A stretch of DNA of 64,000 nucleotides, from positions 25,946 through 89,945 of the forward strand of contig NZ_CAKPTG010000012.1 in the NCBI RefSeq assembly GCF_934190775.1, in the 5' to 3' direction. Below the pieces are notes generated by a model. It made no database searches. It was given only the letters and a program-made list of their open reading frames with translations, and was not told the origin of the DNA. Position numbers and translations under genes: made by a program. The DNA is from an uncultured Phascolarctobacterium sp. GTDB taxonomy: Bacteria > Bacillota > Negativicutes > Acidaminococcales > Acidaminococcaceae. Shown here in pieces: positions 26,319-34,756 of this stretch. How positions within the stretch are numbered: position 1 is the stretch's first letter; every line of letters begins with the position of its first letter.

Positions 26319-29300
26319 TTATTCATCGCCGCGTTCTTCAATTTCTCCTTCAATATTCAGCAGCAGCTCCTGCAGCGACTGCTTTGTTTGCGGCTTAGCA
26401 TTCCACAGCTGGCGCTGCTCCGCCTCCAGCAAAACCTCCGTCAGTCTGCGCAACGCCCAGGGATTAACCTCAGCAAACCATTTCTGCATATCTGTATCCA
26501 AGGCATATTTTTCCGCAAACTTTTCATACATCCAGTCCTCCATAACGGCGCTGGTAGCATCCCATTGGAAGCAGTTGTCAACATAGGTTGCCAAATCACC
26601 TGCTCCCTTATAGCCAAACTCCTTCATGCCCTGGATATATTTGGGATTAATCGCTTCACCGCGGAACAGGCGCTTAACCTCCTCCGCCAACGTACGAATC
26701 ACAACATGCTGACGGTCGGAGCTGTCACTGCAATAGTTCTTCGGCATCTTACCGCTGAAATTGCGTACTGCAGCAATCATGCCGCCACGATAAGCGTTGT
26801 AATCATCGGAATTCAGCAGATTAGACTCGCGGTTATCAATATTGCTGACGGTAACCTCCAGCTTCGCCATACGATTAGTGAACAGCTGCGGCCTGTACTG
26901 ACCTTTTTCGCCCTCGCCGTAAACATGTGCACCCCAACGCACATACACATCAGCAATATCGCCCAAATCATCCCAATTGCGGGAAGCCAAAAGTGCGCTC
27001 ACGCCTGCACCATGCGCTCCCGGCGGGTCGCCGAAAATGCGGTAGGACGCCTGTCTCCAGGCCTGCTCCTTGTCCACGCCCTCGCTTTCCAACCGCTGAG
27101 ATTCCTCCACCACATGCTTACGCACGAAGTTGTCCTCAAAGCTTTCGTCAAGCGCTGCCACCTGCTGTACTGCTTTATCCAGCCAGCAAACCGCTCCAGG
27201 CAGTGTATCACGGAACAGGCTGCTGATACGTCCGGTAACATCAACACGTGGACGCTTCAGCTCATCAAGCGGAATAATCTCGATGCCTGTCACCTTCAGC
27301 GTTCCCTTCTGCCAAACAGGACGCACGCCCATCAGGCGCATAAATTCCGCCATACACTGACCATTGGAGCGCATGTTATAGGTTGCCCACAGCAAAATAC
27401 CAACACTTTCGGGATAACGGCCTTCCTCCGCCACAAACTTGTTGATTACATCCTCCGCCATCTGCGAACCGATCTTCCACGCTACGGGAGTAGGCAGCAG
27501 CTGCGGGTCAACGCCGTAAAAATTGCGTCCGGTCGGCAAGATCTCAGCACCGCCGCTCGTAGGCGCGCCGCCGGCGCTAGGCTCAATATATTCTGACTTC
27601 AGCGCACGGATGCAGTTGCTGCGTTCCCAGGTAGTATGCGCCAGGCTGGGATACAGCTTGTCGCAGATGAAGCCGGCGATTTTTATAATATCCTGCTGCA
27701 CAGTCTCATCCCAACACTTTACGCACTCCAACGCCCGCAATTTATCTTCGTGGACTACGAAGCCATCATTTTGCAGCAGACGGATAATCTCCAAGCATTG
27801 GCCGTTAATTTTATCAAGCAGCATACCGTAGCTCAAAATACCGTCCGGCAACAGCTTACTGCTGTTGTCAATCAGCTCATAATAATCGTAGCCGTAGGCC
27901 TGTGCCAATGTTTTAGGCAGTGACGGCATATCGGGATTTTCCAAGCGCACCAACGCATAAAGATATTCCGTAAGCTTTTCGCCCTGCGGCGGATTGCCCA
28001 TGATATGCAGGCCGGTAGTCATCTGCATATTCTTCAAATCCGTCAGATATGTATGCAGATGGCTGACGTAATCATCAAAATCGGCAGCATCCTCTTCACG
28101 CACCTCATCCGTAAGGTCGGCAGCAGCGGCCTTCTCCCTGATTTGTGCCATCGGCTCGCTCAAATCGGCATCCTTATCAGCCTTAAAGTGTACATATTCC
28201 TCCAAAGCCTTTTCCAGCTCCGCCAGCTCATCATACACGCCGCTAATACTCAGAGGTGCCGAAAGATAGCTGATGAGGCAGGCAGCACTGCGGCGTTTGG
28301 CCTGTATGCCCTCGCCCGTATCAACTACCCAATAGGGATAAACATTTGGCAAATCACCAGTACAGATATCGGGATAGCATTCATTGCCCATCGCCACGCC
28401 CTTGCCCGGAAGCCATTCCAAACTGCCATGCGTACCGATATGCATCATCGCATCTGCGCCCCAGATATCGCGCAGCCAATGATAAAAGCCTAAATAATGA
28501 TGTGTCGGCGCGCAGTCGGGCGAATGGTAAATTTTGTCAGGATCCTCGCCAAAGCCACGCGGTGGCTGCATCGTAATAAAAATATTGCCGTTCATCGTTC
28601 CGGGAATCAGTAAAAAATCATCATAAAAGAAAACCTCGCCCGGGGCTTCTCCCCAATCGTTCGCCAGACGTTGCTGTACCTTTTCCGGCAACGTCCTGTA
28701 ATAATCGCGGTATGCACTGACGAGCAGCTTGGCATCGGCATTATCAATCTGCTTTTCGCTCATGTAGTCCCTGTCATTCGTCGCACCGGCAATCAGCTCG
28801 TCAATAAACTCCTGTCTGTCCGCCGGAATATGGTCAATGACATAACCTGCATCACGCAAGTCCTGCAGCAGCAAACGCACGCTTTCAATACTGTCAATCG
28901 CCGCACAGCTGCCAATGTTGGAATTGGTCGACGGATGGTTGTGAAAAACAATAGCGATTTTCTTTTCGGCATTCGGCTTGATACGCAAAAGTGCCAGCTT
29001 TTTCGCCTTACGCACCAACATATTCATGCGCTCCGCAATCTCCTGCGTAACCTGCTTGCCCTCAGCATCACGCTCCACCGTAGTTACCGGGCAGCTATGG
29101 ATAATACCGTCAAACTCCGGCAGACTCACACTGTACGCCACCTCTACGGCGCTCATGCCATCAAAGTTTTCGTACCATTCCTGATACGAACGATACAAGG
29201 TATAGGCCTGCAGTACCGTGATATTGAGCTTGGTCAAATCATCCAAGGCACAAGCGCGAATGCTGAACAAGGAAAATTTTATAGTGTTGATGAAAACATC

Positions 29301-30029
29301 GGCATAGCATTTGCCGTCCGCGCAAACGTACTTGCTTAAGGCTTCTTTAAAGCCGCCGCAGCCACTTGCGGCGTCAGGCGAGCTTGTAGAGAAGAAGCAT
29401 AAGGCGTTGCACCCCAGCGCTTCAATCTCTCTGACTACCGCATCTGCAAAAACGGTATTGCCCCATAGCCAGTCACTGCGAAAGAAGACAACGGCCAGCG
29501 TAGGTCTGCCGTCCTTGCAAAAATCACGGCGATACTCATCCACATCATCATAAACCTTGGCTGCACGCGGATGATAAATACCATCCCACGGCAAAAGCTC
29601 AGGAGCAGGCGCATTACATGCTGCCTGCAAAAACTGCTGTGCCAACCACAGCCACAAATTCGTCCAGTTCTGCAGACCGCCGAATTTATAATAATCATTT
29701 ATCCGCTTCAGCTCCTCCTCAGCCAGACCGCCGTGCAGTATATCCTCCGGATTACCGGTCATCAGATAGACGTGTTTCTTTTTGTTGGCTAGCAGATATG
29801 ATGATGATTCCGACAGAAACTTGGTGCTAAGTCCTGTGCCCATCCAAGGGAAGATGACTACCTCCGCCTGCTGCATCTGCTTTTCCATATCCTTTGTCCA
29901 CTCTGTATCGCTTGGGACATACAGCACTTGCCCCGCGACAGCTTCTTGCGTCTGCTGCGCCAGCTTCAATGCGTCCTGCATATAGGTTGCAGTCTGCTCC
30001 ATATTGGTGAGAAATAAAATTTGTTGCAT
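26319..30029 (-). CDS. CobN/BchH-like chelatase large subunit (first copy)
   Basis: 1236 residues from the ATG at 30029 with GGAGGTG seven bases upstream; the frame stays open to 30101 but without a ribosome site. It starts MQQILFLTNMEQTATYMQ and carries the family signature HIGTHGSLEWLPGK near residue 528, plus GTMNGNIFITMQPPRGFG before it and SGGAEILPTGRNFYGVDP after it. The H/CobN subunit binds the porphyrin or corrin and is the catalytic part of cobalt or magnesium chelatases. Some relatives in heme-uptake loci (HmuS) are reported to remove metal. Transcribed alone from a MerR-type promoter, upstream of chlI-chlD. A paralogue is at 44171-47890. Confidence 0.9.
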   Translation of the reverse strand: MQQILFLTNMEQTATYMQDALKLAQQTQEAVAGQVLYVPSDTEWTKDMEKQMQQAEVVIFPWMGTGLSTKFLSESSSYLLANKKKHVYLMTGNPEDILHGGLAEEELKRINDYYKFGGLQNWTNLWLWLAQQFLQAACNAPAPELLPWDGIYHPRAAKVYDDVDEYRRDFCKDGRPTLAVVFFRSDWLWGNTVFADAVVREIEALGCNALCFFSTSSPDAASGCGGFKEALSKYVCADGKCYADVFINTIKFSLFSIRACALDDLTKLNITVLQAYTLYRSYQEWYENFDGMSAVEVAYSVSLPEFDGIIHSCPVTTVERDAEGKQVTQEIAERMNMLVRKAKKLALLRIKPNAEKKIAIVFHNHPSTNSNIGSCAAIDSIESVRLLLQDLRDAGYVIDHIPADRQEFIDELIAGATNDRDYMSEKQIDNADAKLLVSAYRDYYRTLPEKVQQRLANDWGEAPGEVFFYDDFLLIPGTMNGNIFITMQPPRGFGEDPDKIYHSPDCAPTHHYLGFYHWLRDIWGADAMMHIGTHGSLEWLPGKGVAMGNECYPDICTGDLPNVYPYWVVDTGEGIQAKRRSAACLISYLSAPLSISGVYDELAELEKALEEYVHFKADKDADLSEPMAQIREKAAAADLTDEVREEDAADFDDYVSHLHTYLTDLKNMQMTTGLHIMGNPPQGEKLTEYLYALVRLENPDMPSLPKTLAQAYGYDYYELIDNSSKLLPDGILSYGMLLDKINGQCLEIIRLLQNDGFVVHEDKLRALECVKCWDETVQQDIIKIAGFICDKLYPSLAHTTWERSNCIRALKSEYIEPSAGGAPTSGGAEILPTGRNFYGVDPQLLPTPVAWKIGSQMAEDVINKFVAEEGRYPESVGILLWATYNMRSNGQCMAEFMRLMGVRPVWQKGTLKVTGIEIIPLDELKRPRVDVTGRISSLFRDTLPGAVCWLDKAVQQVAALDESFEDNFVRKHVVEESQRLESEGVDKEQAWRQASYRIFGDPPGAHGAGVSALLASRNWDDLGDIADVYVRWGAHVYGEGEKGQYRPQLFTNRMAKLEVTVSNIDNRESNLLNSDDYNAYRGGMIAAVRNFSGKMPKNYCSDSSDRQHVVIRTLAEEVKRLFRGEAINPKYIQGMKEFGYKGAGDLATYVDNCFQWDATSAVMEDWMYEKFAEKYALDTDMQKWFAEVNPWALRRLTEVLLEAEQRQLWNAKPQTKQSLQELLLNIEGEIEERGDE

Positions 30030-30070
30030 TCTTTCACCTCCGAAAATTATCGATACTCCTATTCTTTCAT

Positions 30071-30100
30071 AAAAATGAGGACGAACAACCATCGCCCTCA
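30071..30100 (-). promoter_or_regulatory. Terminator-like hairpin at the 5' end of the cobN-like leader
   Basis: Minus strand: TGAGGGCGA, loop TGGTTGT, TCGTCCTCA (nine pairs with one G-U), then T5. It begins only a few bases after the expected transcription start (about 30104), so it could attenuate or stabilise the message. Confidence 0.5.
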
Positions 30101-30110
30101 CAATAAAATA

Positions 30111-30141
30111 ATATTACGCTATATAGTTCTCATACAGTCAA
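30111..30141 (-). promoter_or_regulatory. MerR-type promoter (19-bp spacer) of cobN-like gene 1
   Basis: TTGACT (30141-30136), 19-bp spacer, TAATAT (30116-30111). Half-sites ACTGTAT and CTATATAG flank the dyad centre. Confidence 0.75.
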
Positions 30142-30159
30142 GCACTTTGGGTTTATTTG

Positions 30160-31137
30160 CTAATATCCCTTAAGAAAAACTTCCTCTTCATCAGTAAATA
30201 TATTTCCATAAGCAAGATTGGCAATCTTCTTAATCGCCCATACGCAGTTTTGATTGGAAGCATATAAATACTTGTCCTTCAAATAGCAGACATGATTATT
30301 ATTGACCGCCTCCAGATTAGCCAACGCAGGATCATCCAAAAATTCCTTTTTATACCCGTCCTTGTTATCATGCTTAAGCTCCCATGACAGTGAAAGCAGA
30401 AAGTAATCCGGGTTAGCACGTAGCATTATTTCTTTATCCATTAGCTGACCGTTGAGCACCCCTATCTCTGCAGGTGCATTTTTCACCCCGGCAAAGTGGC
30501 ACATATCATCAAAAAAAGATCCCTTACCACCGTAATTATGGTTCATTTTAGAAACAAGCATCACACTTTTTGGTTTCACGCCAGCGCTATCCACCTTGTT
30601 TTTAATATAGTCGAGCTGTTTTTGCATTTTTTGCAACAGCTTGTCTGCATGCTCCTTTTCGCCGACAGCCTGACCTATATCCTGAATCTGCTTTTTAATT
30701 TCTTCCACATTATTCGCATTGCTCACAACATATACAGGTATTCCCATACCACGATAAGTCTGAATGCGGTTTTCTCCGGTGCTTTCACGGGCAATTATTA
30801 AATCCGGCTTGAGCGCCAGAACCTGCTCTGAAGAAAAATCATAATTTAATTTTGTAGGCTTTTTTATTGCCTCAGTACTTATGTAAGATACCGAAGCATC
30901 ATACATTGATTTAGAAAGTGCAACAACACGCTCTTCATCAACAAGTCCCATTACAATATTATCCAGATTAAAATGTGTTGTCATAATCCGCTGGGGCTTT
31001 TGGGAAAATTTTATTACAGTCCCTTGCGAATCAACTACCTGATAGGCTGCTCCGCTTGTTTTTTCAACGTCCTGCTTTTGACAGCCTGCTGCACAAAATG
31101 CCAGCAGCAGTAAAAGCAGCAGTAAATTCTTCCACAT
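30160..31137 (-). CDS. BtuF/FecB-type periplasmic binding lipoprotein
   Basis: 325 residues. Lipoprotein signal LLLLAFCAAGC with Cys at about 19. The mature protein starts with YQVVDSQGTVIKFSQKPQRIMTTHFNLDNIVMGL and contains LALKPDLIIARE and a long connecting helix (IKKQIQDIGQAVGEKEHADKL), typical of class III binding proteins for corrinoids, heme or siderophores. It follows TonB receptor 31225-33144 by 87 bp and precedes the cobN-like promoter. One of four such proteins here for a single permease, so several may share one transporter or act as chaperones. Confidence 0.9.
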   Translation of the reverse strand: MWKNLLLLLLLLAFCAAGCQKQDVEKTSGAAYQVVDSQGTVIKFSQKPQRIMTTHFNLDNIVMGLVDEERVVALSKSMYDASVSYISTEAIKKPTKLNYDFSSEQVLALKPDLIIARESTGENRIQTYRGMGIPVYVVSNANNVEEIKKQIQDIGQAVGEKEHADKLLQKMQKQLDYIKNKVDSAGVKPKSVMLVSKMNHNYGGKGSFFDDMCHFAGVKNAPAEIGVLNGQLMDKEIMLRANPDYFLLSLSWELKHDNKDGYKKEFLDDPALANLEAVNNNHVCYLKDKYLYASNQNCVWAIKKIANLAYGNIFTDEEEVFLKGY

Positions 31138-31163
31138 AGTTTCACCTCATTTTTCTGTTATAT

Positions 31164-31192
31164 GAAAAAGCAGGACGGAATGAATCCGCCCC
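31164..31192 (-). terminator. Possible terminator between TonB receptor and binding-protein gene
   Basis: Imperfect GC-rich hairpin (GGCGGA...TCCGTCC) followed by TGCTTTTT on the minus strand. A related sequence recurs at 33313-33332. Partial read-through to the binding-protein gene is likely. Confidence 0.5.
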
Positions 31193-31224
31193 ACTTTTTC
31201 GGGAGTGTTAGCTGCCTTAATCTA

Positions 31225-33144
31225 TCAGAAACTATACTCTACTCCTAATTCAAAGTTTCTGCCCGGTGCTGAGAACCATTTATCGTTAGGATTCAATTCA
31301 TAGCTTGTCTCAGTATACATTCTATTAAATATATTGTTAACTCTACCAAAAATATTTATTGTTTTTGTCGGTTTGTAGTTAACAACACTATCCCAAACCC
31401 AATATGTTCTAAACGATTTACCAATTGTTTGGTTTTTAGATCTGTTCTGAGCTTTGCCAACGGTCAAACGACCTGCTAAATCTATATCAAATTTACTGCT
31501 TTTGTAATTCATACCTAAATTAAAGTTACTTCTTGGCATTGCACCATTTCTGTTAGGTGCTTTGCCGGCATCTGGCTTAATATATAAATAGTTATAACCA
31601 ACATTAGCACTGAAACCATTTCCTAAGATTTTGTTTAATCTTAAAGAAGCACCTCTTGCATGTTCTTGAGCAATATTTACATATTGTCCTTTTGGATGAG
31701 TTGCAGTAGGTGTAGCATCATAAGCCATAGCATCATTTGAGTCGCGTTTAAAAACATTTAAGCTACCAGTAGTTGTATCATCAATAATGAAATTCATACC
31801 AGCTTCTAACGAGGTACCACGTTCTGCTCTTAAATCAGGATTACCATAAACAGCGCTATACAAATGAGCTATGTAAGGCGCTGTAAAGAAACGTTTATAA
31901 CCAAAATAAGCATTAATTTTATCGCTAGGACTATAACCCAAAACAAAGCTAGGTGTATTCGCACGTCCGTATCTAGATTGGTCGTCCATTCTTAAGCCGC
32001 TAGTGAATTTCCATTTATCATTAAATGTCCATTCATCTTGCACAAAAAATGATTTGTTGCTAATTTTCACACCGCTTGTGTTAGCGGATTTATTTTTATA
32101 CAAATTAACTTTATCCCTATAATAATCAATGCCACTTACTATAGTATGTTTACCATCTTTGTAAGTTAATTGATCACTAAAACCCTCTGTAGTAAAGTCA
32201 TTGACTTTAAAATAATCCTTTTCCTGTCCCTTGTTTCTATTTCTAAAATAAGATAAGTTGTTTTCTAAATTATTATTAACTTTTTGATTATAAACAGTCT
32301 CAAAACGTGAATTATCTCTTGTACCAGGTGTAATATCAGGTGCACTCCAACCACTATTAGTGATAACATAATCAGATTTATATGTCATATAATTTACAAA
32401 CAACTCTGCATTATCATTAAAACGTTTCCCTATTTTATATGTATTATTTGTAGCATCTAACTTATCTACAATTTTTCTACCCCATCCGTCTTTATAGTCT
32501 CCCGTACGTTTCTTTTGAGCAGAAATATTCCAATAAAACCCATCTTTACTACCACTATGCGAGAAGTTATATTGTTCTCTATCATAACTGCCTGTTATAG
32601 CCGTTATTTTACTTTTTGACTCACCATCTTTAATTTTTCTTGTGATAATATTAATAACACCACCTTGAGCATCAGAACCATACAAAGTAGACGCAGAACT
32701 CTTTAAAATTTCTACTTTTTCAACACCTTCCATATTGCTAATTTCGGCTAAAGCCATTTTTCCCGCAGTACCACAACTACCATTAATATTTGCGCGTTGT
32801 CCATCAATTAAAACAACAACATTAGAAGAGCCATTAATATAAAGGTTATTAGAAATAGAACCCTCTCCATTAGAACCATAATGTGCAATAAATACCCCAG
32901 GAATATCTCTCAAAGCTTGGCTAATATTGTCAAAATGACGTTCTTCTATCTGCTTGCGTGTAATTACTTGAATATTTGCATTTGCTTTAAATTCTTCTTC
33001 ACTTGTGCGGCTTGCCGTAACAACCATTGTATCCAAAGAATATTCCGGCATACTGTCTGCAAAAGCAGCAGGCGTAACTCCACCCAATAAAACAGACAGC
33101 ATCACTGTGCTGCCAAGATAATTGATCTTCTTCAAAATACTCAT
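31225..33144 (-). CDS. TonB-dependent outer-membrane receptor
   Basis: 639 residues from the ATG at 33144. The start is uncertain: AAGGAAGG abuts this ATG, and a TTG nine bases further in (MKKINYLGSTVML) has better spacing. Signal peptide ends GVTPAAFA. TonB-box-like DTMVVTASRTSEEE; plug shows NNLYINGSSNVVVLIDGQRANINGS with SASTLYGSDAQGGVINIITRK, a BtuB/heme-receptor-like plug. The barrel ends NFELGVEYSF. It is the only receptor of the five without the G-run in the signal peptide and without the shared leader hairpin. Transcribed from a 19-bp-spacer promoter, with a binding-protein gene downstream. Confidence 0.92.
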   Translation of the reverse strand: MSILKKINYLGSTVMLSVLLGGVTPAAFADSMPEYSLDTMVVTASRTSEEEFKANANIQVITRKQIEERHFDNISQALRDIPGVFIAHYGSNGEGSISNNLYINGSSNVVVLIDGQRANINGSCGTAGKMALAEISNMEGVEKVEILKSSASTLYGSDAQGGVINIITRKIKDGESKSKITAITGSYDREQYNFSHSGSKDGFYWNISAQKKRTGDYKDGWGRKIVDKLDATNNTYKIGKRFNDNAELFVNYMTYKSDYVITNSGWSAPDITPGTRDNSRFETVYNQKVNNNLENNLSYFRNRNKGQEKDYFKVNDFTTEGFSDQLTYKDGKHTIVSGIDYYRDKVNLYKNKSANTSGVKISNKSFFVQDEWTFNDKWKFTSGLRMDDQSRYGRANTPSFVLGYSPSDKINAYFGYKRFFTAPYIAHLYSAVYGNPDLRAERGTSLEAGMNFIIDDTTTGSLNVFKRDSNDAMAYDATPTATHPKGQYVNIAQEHARGASLRLNKILGNGFSANVGYNYLYIKPDAGKAPNRNGAMPRSNFNLGMNYKSSKFDIDLAGRLTVGKAQNRSKNQTIGKSFRTYWVWDSVVNYKPTKTINIFGRVNNIFNRMYTETSYELNPNDKWFSAPGRNFELGVEYSF

Positions 33145-33225
33145 CCTTCCTTTACAGTCCATACTCAGCAATATAATTCACAAAAAAGCCTGCCATAACG
33201 CAGCCCCAGCAACTATGCTTCGTTA

Positions 33226-33256
33226 ATTCTAAACAGTATAGTGTTCATACAGTCAA
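33226..33256 (-). promoter_or_regulatory. MerR-type promoter (19-bp spacer) of TonB receptor 31225-33144
   Basis: TTGACT (33256-33251), 19-bp spacer, TAGAAT (33231-33226); the first eight spacer bases match the promoter at 36763-36793. Confidence 0.75.
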
Positions 33257-33357
33257 GCGTTTTATTAAATTATTTTTCTTACTAAGAGTAATTACGCTTT
33301 TATATAAAGAAACAGGACGGAATTAATCCGCCATACCTGACATTGCATACTAAATTA

Positions 33358-33474
33358 TTATCTTCTCACATATCTCTGCTTGGAGCTTTTAGGCTTATCA
33401 ATAAGCGTCAAAGCAATTTTGCCTTCATCAATCATCGGTTGTACAATTTGGGACATGGAATAATAAATTTTTAG
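33358..33474 (-). pseudogene. C-terminal scrap of a RecG-like/AlbA_2-type ATP-binding regulator
   Basis: A 32-codon frame from 33456 reading SQIVQPMIDEGKIALTL, followed by IDKPKSSKQRYVRR and a stop. This resembles the winged-helix end of AlbA_2-type regulators (PLIDEGKI...P-KPKS-NQ-Y). The frame is interrupted just upstream, and the bases 33510-33570 hold decayed GGCAAC repeats. Nothing else is seen in the gap 33257-33576 apart from a second copy of the GGACGGAA...TCCGCC sequence at 33313-33332. Confidence 0.4.
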
Positions 33475-33576
33475 CAACTATTCTAGCATTTTGCCAATTA
33501 TTATGTAAACTCTGACGCAGTTTAGCAACTTTTTGGCAACTAGTCAACAAGTTTGGCAACTATTTGACAACATTAA

Positions 33577-33615
33577 CAAAAAAAGTCGGCAAGCAGCATT
33601 TCACCGCTCACCGAC
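33577..33615 (-). terminator. Intrinsic terminator of binding-protein gene 33629-34588
   Basis: GTCGG...CCGAC stem with inner pairing, then T7 on the minus strand. Confidence 0.7.
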
Positions 33616-33628
33616 GTCATTGATAATT

Positions 33629-34588
33629 TTATTCACTATATACAGCGTCCGCCAAGTCCTCCACAGCGTTGACAATATACTGCGACACGCACAATACATG
33701 CTTCGCCGGCACTGTATAGACCTTTCTGTTTTTCACTGCGTCCGTAGTCAGATAGCCGGGATTGTTCAACAGCTCCTCCTCCATCTGCTTCGGATCATGC
33801 TGGCCGTCATAATTCCAGCCTGCGAGCAAAAACACCTCCGGATTGAGCTGAACCACGGCCTCCTGATTGACGATACCAGGCTTATCATAATGCAGCTCCT
33901 CCAAGGCATTGCGCACCTGCGCATATCTGCAGACATCGTTAAACGAAGCCTCCGGACTGTAGTAGGCACCGTTGCTGCGCATAAAAACAATGCGCTTCTG
34001 CTTTTCTTTGGGAATGTTGCCAATTTTTTCCTGCACCTTTTTCAGATGCTCATTCATCGCAGTAACCATCATCTCGCCGCGTTCCTTTTCGCCCACAGCC
34101 TCGCCCAAGAGGCGTATGCACTGGCGCACATCTTCAAAGCTTTTGGGTGTTTTATAAACATAAACCTGCAGGTTCATATCGCGTAGCGACTGAATAACCT
34201 CCGGCTTAACAAAATCCGGTATCAATATTAAATCAGGGTGCAACGCCATAATTGCCTCCGAGCTTTGGCCATCTACTCTGCTGCCCACACTCTGCGCCCG
34301 CTCTACAATATTGGATATCCCCGGGTCGTCCACCAGACGTGAGAAGGCAGCAATGCGACTGCTTGGTACAAGGTCAATGAGGATTTCATCAGTGCTTATA
34401 GACATAGATATAATGCGCTGGGGTTTTTCTTTAAAATACAGCTTATGCCCCTGCGAATCCGTAACAGTATAGGCTGCAGTACTGTTCGATTTTGCCGTAT
34501 TATCACTGCTGCAGCCTGCAACTATTAAAAGTAAACTCAGGCACAGCAGCAACGCTGTTATTAGCTTTTGATATTTTTGTTTTTGCAT
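33629..34588 (-). CDS. BtuF/FecB-type periplasmic binding lipoprotein
   Basis: 319 residues. Lipobox LLLIVAGC with Cys near 26. Then YTVTDSQGHKLYFKEKPQRIISMSISTDEIL, LHPDLILIPDF, the spanning helix FEDVRQCIRLLGEAVGEKERG and NPEVFLLAGWNYDGQ. It differs clearly from the other three binding proteins. It stands alone between terminators. A TATAAT (34629-34624) with a poor TTATGT 19 bp upstream precedes it; whether that belongs to the MerR set is unclear. Confidence 0.9.
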   Translation of the reverse strand: MQKQKYQKLITALLLCLSLLLIVAGCSSDNTAKSNSTAAYTVTDSQGHKLYFKEKPQRIISMSISTDEILIDLVPSSRIAAFSRLVDDPGISNIVERAQSVGSRVDGQSSEAIMALHPDLILIPDFVKPEVIQSLRDMNLQVYVYKTPKSFEDVRQCIRLLGEAVGEKERGEMMVTAMNEHLKKVQEKIGNIPKEKQKRIVFMRSNGAYYSPEASFNDVCRYAQVRNALEELHYDKPGIVNQEAVVQLNPEVFLLAGWNYDGQHDPKQMEEELLNNPGYLTTDAVKNRKVYTVPAKHVLCVSQYIVNAVEDLADAVYSE

Positions 34589-34679
34589 ATTTTCTTCATC
34601 CTTTATTTTCCTTCAGTATAGCTATTATAGCACGAACAGTAGCTTTCGACATAAGCAAGTTATAGCAGTTTGGCATATG

Positions 34680-34714
34680 AAAAAGGCAGAACAGATTTTG
34701 CTCTGCTCCGCCTT
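34680..34714 (-). terminator. Intrinsic terminator of TonB receptor gene 34757-36679
   Basis: GGCGGAGCAGAG and CTGTTCTGCC arms, then T5 on the minus strand. Confidence 0.75.
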
Positions 34715-34756
34715 TCTCATTGGAGTTAAGTGTATATGAATAAGGTTAGGGGCTGA

